NCBI GenBank assembly: GCA_030694835.1
Contig: JAUYUF010000089.1
Coordinates: 1 to 5,538, forward strand
Direction: 5' to 3'
From: Flavobacteriaceae bacterium
GTDB lineage: Bacteria; Bacteroidota; Bacteroidia; Flavobacteriales; Flavobacteriaceae
DNA length: 5,538 bases
The notes under the pieces were generated by a model. The model saw only the letters and a program-made list of their open reading frames with translations, ran no database searches and was not told where the DNA came from. The position numbers and the translations under genes are program-made. Shown here in pieces: positions 1 through 5,538 of the stretch (within the stretch, counting starts at the first letter, position 1; each line of letters opens with the position of its first letter).

Positions 1-39
1 GAAAATCATTATCAAAAACTAATTGCTCCCAACGCGTAA
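1..39 (+). CDS. Possible C-terminal end of an upstream gene (partial)
   Basis: The first reading frame is open from base 1 and ends at a TAA at 37-39, giving the C-terminal peptide ENHYQKLIAPNA. The stop lies 10 bases before a strong intrinsic terminator that acts on the plus strand, which is where the end of a plus-strand gene is expected. The other two frames are less attractive: one stops at 20-22, and the other runs through the left arm of the terminator stem. Twelve residues are too few to identify a family, so no function is offered. The existence of the gene is inferred mainly from the terminator. Confidence 0.4.
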   Translation, partial: ENHYQKLIAPNA

Positions 40-49
40 TAATTAATTT

Positions 50-106
50 AGGAAATCTTTTATATTAGAATGAATCTAAATAAAAGATTTCCTATTTTTG
101 CTTTTT
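50..106 (+). terminator. Strong intrinsic (Rho-independent) terminator
   Basis: Bases 50-62 (AGGAAATCTTTTA) pair perfectly with 81-93. The stem continues with 63:80 and with 65-69 against 75-79, leaving A64 bulged and a five-base loop at 70-74. This gives about 19 base pairs. A T-rich run follows on the plus strand (95-99 and 102-106, broken by GC), so the terminator probably ends the gene whose last codons lie at 1-39. The flank on the other side is less T-rich, so it would work less well in the minus direction. It separates the upstream gene from the exported-protein/receptor unit. Confidence 0.8.
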
Positions 107-156
107 ATATTAAAACGACGGTAATATATTGAGAAAAGAAAATGTGATAAACATCT

Positions 157-175
157 GATAACTATTATAATAATC
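157..175. promoter_or_regulatory. Weak Fur-box-like palindrome (candidate operator)
   Basis: The 19 bases GATAACTATTATAATAATC match the classical E. coli Fur consensus (GATAATGATAATCATTATC) at 14 of 19 positions, and the two nine-base halves are complementary at 7 of 9 positions. The site lies immediately upstream of the candidate -7 element, where a repressor would block polymerase. It precedes a TonB-dependent receptor, a gene type often controlled by iron or zinc through Fur or Zur. In DNA this rich in A and T such matches also arise by chance, so this is a hypothesis based on position and similarity only. Confidence 0.27.
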
Positions 176-178
176 TTT

Positions 179-186
179 TATCTTTG
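179..186 (+). promoter_or_regulatory. Candidate Bacteroidota -7 promoter element
   Basis: TATCTTTG fits the Bacteroidota primary sigma factor -7 consensus TAnnTTTG exactly. It would place the transcript start near 190-195 and leave a leader of about 30 bases before the TTG start at 222. No convincing -33 TTTG element is present 19-21 bases upstream, so the match is only half of a promoter. It is the best-placed candidate for the exported protein, the receptor and probably the reductase. A second exact -7 match (TATTTTTG, 93-100) lies in the tail of the terminator. Confidence 0.4.
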
Positions 187-221
187 ATCTATATTCTTTC
201 GTCTGGTTAATAATATTTTGA

Positions 222-548
222 TTGAAAAGCATTAAACTACATACAACCCTTACCACTTGGCTACTGGCACTATTTTTAGTGTTGCCAACTTTGGTACAAT
301 TCAATCACAGTTTTGAAAATCATTCTTTTAATTCAATAACAAAAGAAGGAATTAATCAAGATAACAGTAATAATTCTTGTCAGGTATTTCACCATTTATT
401 TCTAATAAAATCATCCTTAGTTAGTAATACAACTAAAGTTAATTCTGTCTTTTTTTGGGATAATACCCCATCTAATTTTAAGCATTTAATAGCATTTAAA
501 CAGTTATTTTCAAAAACGTATCGTGGTCCTCCATCCTTGACCATTTGA
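222..548 (+). CDS. Small exported protein with C-terminal RGPP motif, upstream of TonB receptor
   Basis: This is a 108-residue protein with no firm family. A lysine-containing start (MKSIK) is followed by a hydrophobic stretch at residues 11-26, which looks like a signal peptide or membrane anchor. The rest is polar and Asn/Ser-rich, with possible metal ligands H29, H34, C53, H57 and H58, and it ends in Y-R-G-P-P at 100-104. From memory, Bacteroidota genomes often place short secreted His/Cys-containing proteins with an RGPP-type ending just before TonB-dependent receptors. This looks like a divergent copy in which most of the His/Cys residues are lost. The start is TTG: an in-frame TGA sits directly before it at 219-221, and there is no internal Met. 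The receptor begins 41 bases downstream with no terminator between, so the two are probably co-transcribed. A role as a periplasmic helper for metal or metal-complex uptake is inference. Confidence 0.72.
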   Translation: MKSIKLHTTLTTWLLALFLVLPTLVQFNHSFENHSFNSITKEGINQDNSNNSCQVFHHLFLIKSSLVSNTTKVNSVFFWDNTPSNFKHLIAFKQLFSKTYRGPPSLTI

Positions 549-589
549 AAATAACTTATTTATTTAAAATCACTTAAAATTAATTTATT

Positions 590-2803
590 ATGAATTTCAT
601 CCATAAAATCCTTTTTATAGGAATTATTATCTTATTACCTATACAAATACTTGCCCAAAAAACACTTACCGGTAAAGTAGTTGACCAATTACAAAATCCT
701 TTATCCGATGTAGAAATATACACTCCAGAAATACACAAAGGAACTACCACTAATAAAGAAGGTATGTTTATTTTAGAACACTTACCTGCCGGAAAAATAA
801 CCGTTACTTTTTCATCTTTAGGTTTCGAAACACAATCTATTGACATCAATTTGAACAAAATACAATCTATAGACATTCAATTAAATGCAATTGTTTTTGA
901 AATTGATGAAGTTATTGTTTCTACGCTGTTTCATAAGTTACAAAAAGACAATGTTAGTAAAGTAGATTTTAGAAGTATGAAAACGCTGCAACAAAGTGGG
1001 GGCTCAACATTAATGCAACAATTAACCAATATACCGGGAGTATCACAAATTACAACAGGTAATTCTATAGGAAAACCTGTTATCAGAGGTTTAAGCGGTA
1101 ATCGGGTTTTAGTTTACGCTAACGGAATTCGAGTTGAAAATCAACAATTTGGTGATGAACACGGTTTGGGTTTAAACGATGCTGGATTTGAAAGCGTTGA
1201 AATTATTAAAGGTCCTGCATCTTTACTTTATGGATCTGATGCTTTAGGTGGGGTACTATATTTTACTCCTGAAAAATTTGCTGCAGCAAACAGCAGTAAA
1301 AGTGATTATTCTCATAAATACTTCAGCAATACACAAGGCACAAATCTGAGTTTTGGACATAAAACCTCCTCTAAAAATTGGAGTTTTCTGGGTAGAGGTG
1401 GTTATGCAAGTCATTTAGATTATAAAATACCAACAGAAGATCGTATACATAATACACGATTTAATGAAACTGATTTTAAAACTGGTATTGGATACAGTAA
1501 TGAACATTTTTCCAGCAACATTCGTTATAATTATACAAAATCTAATTTAGGAATTCCAGAAGATTATGAAATCCAATCTAATAATAGAAATCCCGAATTT
1601 CCGAATCAGGAAATAAAACAACATATTATTAGTTCACATCACCATTATTATTTAGAAAATGGAAAATTAGATGCTGATTTAGGATACATTGAAAACAATC
1701 GAAAAGAATTTGTAGAAGATGGAGAAGCAGAATTAGCCATGAAACTTAAAACCTTCAATTACAATTTAAGATACCATCTTCCAAAAATTAAATCAGTTGA
1801 AAGCATTATAGGTTTTCAAGGGATGAATCAAACAAATACCAATTTTGGAGCAGCACTTCTAATTCCTGATGCATCTATAAATGATTTAGGCTTTTACACC
1901 ACTTTATTTTATGCACTTAAAAACACTTCTTTTCAAGCCGGAATTCGCTATGACCATAGATCAATTTCTTCAGAGGAAAATGGAATTATCAATGAAATGG
2001 GATATATAGAAGCAATTGAAAAATCTTTTAATAGTTTTAATTCTTCAATTGGTTTAAAAACTGATATAAATACGAACAGTATCTTACGATTAAATTTTGC
2101 TTCAGGTTTTAGAGCACCCAATTTAGCCGAATTAACTTCAAATGGTGTTCATGAAGGAAGTAATCGATATGAAGTTGGAAACAGTAATTTGAAACATGAG
2201 CAAAACTTTCAAACTGATATTTCGTATGAATACAAAACAGATCATTTTGAATTTTACACTAATCTATTTTACAACAAAATCAACAATTATATTTTTCTGA
2301 CTCCAACCAATTCAGTAATCAATGAAAATGATGTTTACACTTATATTCAAGATGATTCTAACTTATATGGATCAGAAATAGGAGTTCACTTACATCCTCA
2401 TCCTTTAGATTGGTTACATTTAGAAAGTTCATTCGAACTTGTAAGAGGCGAACAAAAGAATGAAAACAACCTTCCTTTAATTCCAGCAGATAAATGGAAT
2501 AATACTTTAAAATTTACTTTTAAGAAAAACCAATGGTCTCAAAATTTATTTGCAGCAATTAATTTGGAACATACATTTAAACAGATAAAAGTAAGTGAGT
2601 TTGAAACGAATTCATCAGCATATACTTTGTTAAATTTTAGCAGTGGAAGTTCTATCACTTTTTCTAAACTGAAGTTTGATGCGAGTTTTAATATTCAGAA
2701 TATTTTCAACAAATCATATATCTCTCATTTATCACGACTCAAAGCAGATTATATTCCTAATATGGGAAGAAATTATGTTTTAGGTGTTAAATTTGAATTG
2801 TAA
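590..2803 (+). CDS. TonB-dependent outer-membrane receptor, probably metal or metal-complex uptake
   Basis: This is a 737-residue outer-membrane transporter that would import a scarce ligand using energy from TonB-ExbB-ExbD. Residues 1-22 form a signal peptide, probably cleaved near ILA/QK. Residues 25-100 are a carboxypeptidase-like regulatory domain (TLTGKVVD, then GTTTNKEGMF and LPAGKITV), typical of Bacteroidota receptors. A TonB-box-like IDEVIVST is at 105-112. The plug spans about 130-228, with PVIRGLSGNRVLVYANGIRV, then the charged QQFGDEHG (186-192), then EIIKGPASLLYGSDALGGV. The beta-barrel fills the rest and ends with NIFNKSYISHLSRLK, PNMGRNY and a final beta strand, so the protein is full length. 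H350-H352 form a cluster in the barrel. The DEHG plug segment and the SHLSRLK...GRN ending recall ZnuD-like metal and heme receptors, but the ligand cannot be fixed from sequence. The start ATG follows an A/T-rich leader without a Shine-Dalgarno sequence. The reductase gene starts 25 bases after the stop. Confidence 0.93.
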   Translation: MNFIHKILFIGIIILLPIQILAQKTLTGKVVDQLQNPLSDVEIYTPEIHKGTTTNKEGMFILEHLPAGKITVTFSSLGFETQSIDINLNKIQSIDIQLNAIVFEIDEVIVSTLFHKLQKDNVSKVDFRSMKTLQQSGGSTLMQQLTNIPGVSQITTGNSIGKPVIRGLSGNRVLVYANGIRVENQQFGDEHGLGLNDAGFESVEIIKGPASLLYGSDALGGVLYFTPEKFAAANSSKSDYSHKYFSNTQGTNLSFGHKTSSKNWSFLGRGGYASHLDYKIPTEDRIHNTRFNETDFKTGIGYSNEHFSSNIRYNYTKSNLGIPEDYEIQSNNRNPEFPNQEIKQHIISSHHHYYLENGKLDADLGYIENNRKEFVEDGEAELAMKLKTFNYNLRYHLPKIKSVESIIGFQGMNQTNTNFGAALLIPDASINDLGFYTTLFYALKNTSFQAGIRYDHRSISSEENGIINEMGYIEAIEKSFNSFNSSIGLKTDINTNSILRLNFASGFRAPNLAELTSNGVHEGSNRYEVGNSNLKHEQNFQTDISYEYKTDHFEFYTNLFYNKINNYIFLTPTNSVINENDVYTYIQDDSNLYGSEIGVHLHPHPLDWLHLESSFELVRGEQKNENNLPLIPADKWNNTLKFTFKKNQWSQNLFAAINLEHTFKQIKVSEFETNSSAYTLLNFSSGSSITFSKLKFDASFNIQNIFNKSYISHLSRLKADYIPNMGRNYVLGVKFEL

Positions 2804-2828
2804 TTAGACCAATTAATTATTTATCAGC

Positions 2829-3776
2829 ATGGAAACGTACCACAACAAATTTTTAATCTTTGGATGCATGGGACTTGGCGGAAGCTGGGATACAAATCCC
2901 ATCTCTAAAAACGATCAAAAAAAGGCATTTGATGTGATTCATACAGCCTTAGAAAATAACATCACATTTTTTGACCATGCTGATATTTACATGCTTGGAA
3001 AAGCAGAGAAAGTATTTGGAATGTTCTTACAAGAACACCCACATTTAAGAGAAAAACTTAAAATTCAATCCAAATCAGCTATACAATTACACGAAGGCGC
3101 TTTAAATTCTAATCGCTATAATGCTTCAAAAGAATACTTAATAAAGCAGGTTGAAGCAATTTTAAAGCGATTACAAACTGATTATCTCGATGTCTTTTTA
3201 GTACATAGACCCGACCCGTTGATGAATCCATCAGAACTTGCAGAAACTTTTTATTATTTGAAAGAAAAAGGATATGTGAACCATTTTGGAGTGAGCAATA
3301 TGTCGGCCACACAAATTGAAGTGCTTCAAAAATTTTCGGATATTCCTATTAAACACAATCAGATTCAGTTTAGTTTGGGGCATTCGCAATTATTAGAAAA
3401 TGAGGTATTTTTCAACACAAATCATTCAGTTCCAGCTAATAATTTCGGAATGCTGGCTTACGCCCAATTACACAACATTGAAATTCAAACGTATGGGAGT
3501 TTAGATAAAGGTTTGTTTAGTAATCATCAAAATACTGGTATAAAAACCATCGATGAAACCAAACAATTACTACATCAACTTTCAGAAAAATATCAAACTA
3601 ATATATTAGCTTTACAATTGGCTTGGATTGCAAAATTGCCTTGTAAAATAGTTCCTATCATTGGCACCACCAATCTGGAACGAATCAAACAATGCGCTGA
3701 ATTTAATCAAATTGAACTATCGCGAGAAGACTGGTATGACCTATGGATTACTGCTATGGGTAAAAAATTACCTTAA
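2829..3776 (+). CDS. Aldo/keto reductase, YdhF-like
   Basis: This is a 315-residue cytoplasmic NAD(P)H-dependent oxidoreductase of the aldo/keto reductase (TIM-barrel) family, which interconverts carbonyls and alcohols. The full catalytic tetrad is visible: D49 and Y54 in FFDHADIY, K82 in IQSKSAIQ and H126 in FLVHRPDP. The start FGCMGLGGSWD, the HADIYMLGKAEKVFG segment and GVSN at 154-157 fit the subgroup around E. coli YdhF. IIGTTNLERIKQ at 277-288 is the usual cofactor-phosphate binding segment. Length is normal for the family. The gene begins 25 bases after the receptor stop with no terminator between, so it probably shares the transcript, although no metabolic link to the receptor is evident. 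It ends 10 bases from the convergent lhgO stop, and I see no hairpin in that gap. The natural substrate is unknown, so no symbol is assigned. Confidence 0.93.
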   Translation: METYHNKFLIFGCMGLGGSWDTNPISKNDQKKAFDVIHTALENNITFFDHADIYMLGKAEKVFGMFLQEHPHLREKLKIQSKSAIQLHEGALNSNRYNASKEYLIKQVEAILKRLQTDYLDVFLVHRPDPLMNPSELAETFYYLKEKGYVNHFGVSNMSATQIEVLQKFSDIPIKHNQIQFSLGHSQLLENEVFFNTNHSVPANNFGMLAYAQLHNIEIQTYGSLDKGLFSNHQNTGIKTIDETKQLLHQLSEKYQTNILALQLAWIAKLPCKIVPIIGTTNLERIKQCAEFNQIELSREDWYDLWITAMGKKLP

Positions 3777-3786
3777 AATAACAAAA

Positions 3787-5007
3787 TTATAAAATAGTAT
3801 TTGCCTTTAGCACTTCCAAAACGATTTCATCTGCAATCGCCAAACAAGCTGTTGCCGCAGGTGAAGGCGCATTGAGTACATGAATATTGCCGTTATGTTT
3901 ATAAATTTTAAAATCATCTACTAAATCTCCATTATTTTCAATGGCTTGTGCTCTCACTCCCGCCCTAGCAGGTTGCACATCATCCACTGTTATTGAAGGC
4001 ATTAATTTTTGCAGTGCTTTTACAAAAGCTACTCTTGAAAATGCACGATGATATTCATCCAATCCTTTTCTCCAATGTTTAAAGAACATCTTCCATGTTC
4101 CACTAAAAGTTAATGCTTGCCAGGTATCTTTTAAACTAAAACTAGTTCTACTATAACCCTCTCTTTTAAAGGAAAACACGGCATTCGGACCACATTCAAT
4201 ACTATCATCAATCATTCTAGTAAAATGCACTCCAAGAAATGGAAAGTTAGGATCAGGAACTGGATAAACTAAATGCTTAATTTTATGTTTAGCCACATCG
4301 GTTAATTCAAAATAATCGCCTCTAAACCCGACAATTTGCAAATCTAAGGTTACCTTGTCTAAAACAGCTAATCTATCTGATTGAAGTCCTCCGCAAAAAA
4401 TGAGCGTTTTAGCTTTAAAAGCGCCTAATGACGTAATCACTTCTTTTTCATAAGAAGATGAATTTATCTTTACCACTTCACACGAAGTGATCAATTTACT
4501 TTTAGGATTTAATTGATGAATTATCTCTACAAATTTTTTACATACTTCAACAAAATCTATAATTCCGGCTGTTGGAACATGAATGGCTTTAACTCCATTA
4601 ATAAAAGGTTCTCGTTCTTTTATTTGCTGTTCATTTAAGTAGCTAATTCCTTGAGTTCCATTTTCAACTCCTCGTTGGTAAATCATTTCTAACAGCGGTA
4701 TTTCTGATTCATTAGTAGCCACAATAATTTTACCGCAAACATCGTGTTTTATATTATTTTCTTTAGCAAAAGCTATCAATTGTTGATGACCGTTCTTACA
4801 ATTTAAGGCTTTAAAAGAACCTGGTTTATAATAGATACCAGAATGCATAACACCAGAATTTCTACCTGTTTGATGTTTTCCAATAACATCTTCTTTCTCT
4901 AAAACTGCAATTGATTTATCAGGAAATTTTAATTGTAATTTATAGGCAGTTGCTAAACCAACAATACCACCTCCGACGATGATATAATCGTAATAATTAT
5001 TGGACAT
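3787..5007 (-). CDS. lhgO: L-2-hydroxyglutarate oxidase/dehydrogenase
   Basis: This is a 406-residue FAD-dependent enzyme that oxidises L-2-hydroxyglutarate to 2-oxoglutarate. In E. coli, LhgO passes the electrons to the membrane quinone pool; in general the reaction removes a by-product of dehydrogenases acting on 2-oxoglutarate. The N-terminus has the Rossmann FAD motif, YIIVGGGIVGLATA with glycines at 12, 14 and 17, and the ribose-binding acid E37 at the end of the next strand. The segment TGRNSGVMHSGIYYKPGS (47-64) is characteristic of the L2HGDH/LhgO family. Also family-like are VPDPNFPFLGVHFTR (250-264), ECGPNAVFSF (271-280), QPARAGVRAQ (345-354) and the closing HVLNAPSPAATACLAIADEI (376-395). 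Length is normal and no key segment is missing. The ATG lies inside the end of the upstream transporter frame (11-base overlap), which suggests translational coupling; its leader is A-rich with no Shine-Dalgarno sequence. Confidence 0.95.
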   Translation of the reverse strand: MSNNYYDYIIVGGGIVGLATAYKLQLKFPDKSIAVLEKEDVIGKHQTGRNSGVMHSGIYYKPGSFKALNCKNGHQQLIAFAKENNIKHDVCGKIIVATNESEIPLLEMIYQRGVENGTQGISYLNEQQIKEREPFINGVKAIHVPTAGIIDFVEVCKKFVEIIHQLNPKSKLITSCEVVKINSSSYEKEVITSLGAFKAKTLIFCGGLQSDRLAVLDKVTLDLQIVGFRGDYFELTDVAKHKIKHLVYPVPDPNFPFLGVHFTRMIDDSIECGPNAVFSFKREGYSRTSFSLKDTWQALTFSGTWKMFFKHWRKGLDEYHRAFSRVAFVKALQKLMPSITVDDVQPARAGVRAQAIENNGDLVDDFKIYKHNGNIHVLNAPSPAATACLAIADEIVLEVLKANTIL

Positions 5008-5449
5008 ATTTTGTTTTTTTGATAAAATTCAAGACTATAAAACCAGCAAAGAAAAAGATTGACAAGATTAAAATAGATATTTTCATCGAGTCAGTCAGGG
5101 CAACTGCCAATCCGAAAATAAAAGTTCCAAAAACGATGGATAACTTTTCGGTTACATCAAAAAAACTAAAATAAGTAGCGTGGTTTAAGGTATCTTCCGG
5201 CAACAGTTTTGAATAAGTTGAGCGGGAAAGTGTTTGGATAGCTCCCAAAACCAATCCCAAAACGCCCCCTAAAATATAAAATTTGGTATAAACATTAGGA
5301 TCATTTTTATCTAATAAAAAAGCACCAAAACTGGCTGCAGTCCATATAATAACGGTAAGCTTAAGGGCTAACAAATTTCCGAATCGTTCCGAAATTCTTG
5401 AAAAAATAAAAGCTGAATTCAAGATGATCCCGAATTTGGAGAGAACCAT
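4997..5449 (-). CDS. MFS transporter, UMF1/Atg22-like, C-terminal part only
   Basis: This inner-membrane transporter of the major facilitator superfamily is represented by about its last third; full members of this group are roughly 400-450 residues. Numbering from the ATG at 5447-5449, likely membrane helices are at 28-46, 56-73, 103-118 and 122-142. The loop QTLSRSTYSKLLPED (72-86) followed by YFSFFDVTEKLSIVFG (93-108) is the hallmark of the bacterial UMF1 group. The substrate is unknown. The ATG at 5449 is not a credible natural start: family-like sequence begins at about SAFIFSRISERFGN (from about 5416 downward), and the preceding codons lie in DNA of different composition that reads well on the other strand. 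The frame hits a stop at 5477-5479. The N-terminal half is therefore missing because of the join near 5403-5417. The stop overlaps the lhgO start by 11 bases, so the two genes form one unit. Confidence 0.85.
   Translation of the reverse strand: MVLSKFGIILNSAFIFSRISERFGNLLALKLTVIIWTAASFGAFLLDKNDPNVYTKFYILGGVLGLVLGAIQTLSRSTYSKLLPEDTLNHATYFSFFDVTEKLSIVFGTFIFGLAVALTDSMKISILILSIFFFAGFIVLNFIKKTKYVQ
5403..5417. other. Probable chimeric junction between two unrelated sequences
   Basis: Left of this point the minus strand encodes good UMF1 transporter sequence and G+C is about 33% (40 of 120 bases in 5281-5400). Right of it the plus strand encodes good carboxymuconolactone decarboxylase-family sequence and G+C is 50% (59 of 118 bases in 5421-5538). 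Both frames can be read through the A-rich stretch between, which may be short homology shared by two parent molecules. An EcoRI-type hexamer, GAATTC, is at 5415-5420 but could be coincidental. Neither gene is complete across the point. Confidence 0.65.
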
Positions 5450-5538
5450 GGCCGGTGCCCCTGCACTACTGGAGGCTTACTCGACCACATGGAATATTTT
5501 CAAGACAACAACGCTGAGTGAGGTGGAACAGCAAATCG
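5412..5538 (+). CDS. Carboxymuconolactone decarboxylase/AhpD-like protein, N-terminal fragment
   Basis: The plus strand encodes AEFKMIPNLERTMAGAP then ALLEAYSTTWNIFKTTTLSEVEQQI before the window ends. The pattern MIPNL..TMA..PALLEAY, then a short helix, then LS..E.QQI is typical of the early part of the carboxymuconolactone decarboxylase fold (AhpD-like alkylhydroperoxidases and relatives). The catalytic Cys-x-x-Cys and His of that family would lie further on and are not in the window, so peroxidase, decarboxylase or another activity cannot be told apart. Upstream, the frame continues in a family-like way (LEKIKAEF, 5397-5420) into the region claimed by the opposing transporter, so the true start is unknown; the ATG at 5448 is inside the domain and is not the start. 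G+C is 50%, unlike the rest of the window, pointing to a different source genome. Confidence 0.6.

Noticed and set aside
1..13. GAAAATCATTATC resembles two thirds of a Fur box (12 of 13 bases).
   Set aside because: It lies within the probable coding end of the upstream gene, before its terminator, and only part of a site could be present at the window edge.
110..304. Minus-strand 64-residue open frame overlapping the control region and the start of the small exported protein.
   Set aside because: It has no recognisable domain, overlaps a better-supported gene on the other strand, and open frames of this size are common in such A/T-rich DNA.
832..885. Two similar 24-base units 30 bases apart in the receptor gene (SIDINLN and SIDIQLN).
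   Set aside because: They encode adjacent beta strands at the end of the regulatory domain, where similar strand sequences are usual. There are only two imperfect copies, so this is not a repeat array.
3777..3786. Possible bidirectional terminator between the convergent reductase and lhgO genes.
   Set aside because: The ten-base gap and its flanks are A/T-rich but show no stem with G-C pairs, so no terminator can be supported.
4474..4489. Small perfect hairpin (CACTTC, four-base loop, GAAGTG).
   Set aside because: It has a six-base stem inside the well-conserved lhgO coding region with no T-tract, so it is most likely incidental.
5415..5420. GAATTC at the composition change, suggesting a cloning junction.
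   Set aside because: The hexamer encodes the family-like Glu-Phe of the decarboxylase-type protein and no vector sequence is visible, so a coincidental site or another kind of join is as likely.

Overview
The window is about one third G+C over most of its length. It carries four complete genes and three partial ones. Everything up to about position 5400 looks like a Bacteroidota genome, most likely Flavobacteriales. The signs are low G+C, A/T-rich leaders with no Shine-Dalgarno sequence, a TonB-dependent receptor that begins with a carboxypeptidase-like regulatory domain, and a small exported protein ending in an Arg-Gly-Pro-Pro motif just upstream of it. I name the lineage from these features, not from a marker gene.

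Layout. Bases 1-39 probably hold the last codons of a plus-strand gene, followed by a strong intrinsic terminator (50-106). A short control region (about 107-221) holds a good Bacteroidota -7 element and a weak Fur-box-like palindrome. Three plus-strand genes follow, closely spaced and probably co-transcribed: a 108-residue exported protein with a TTG start (222-548), a 737-residue TonB-dependent receptor (590-2803) and an aldo/keto reductase (2829-3776). Converging on them from the minus strand, with a gap of only 10 bases, is L-2-hydroxyglutarate oxidase lhgO (3787-5007). Its start overlaps the stop of an MFS transporter of the UMF1/Atg22-like group by 11 bases.

How the genes relate. The small protein and the receptor look like an outer-membrane uptake module. 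Its substrate is probably a metal or metal complex, but this is not proven. The reductase follows in the same direction but has no obvious functional link. lhgO and the transporter form a second, probably translationally coupled, unit on the other strand. LhgO returns L-2-hydroxyglutarate to 2-oxoglutarate; the transporter's substrate is unknown.

The main anomaly is the right edge. The transporter is cut to about 150 C-terminal residues. From about 5412 to the end, the DNA rises to about 50% G+C and reads on the plus strand as the N-terminal part of a carboxymuconolactone decarboxylase/AhpD-like protein. The two genes meet inside one another, which is best explained by a chimeric join (amplification or assembly artefact) or, less likely, by a real recombination. 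I found no CRISPR array, insertion sequence, tRNA or rRNA, and no convincing undescribed system.
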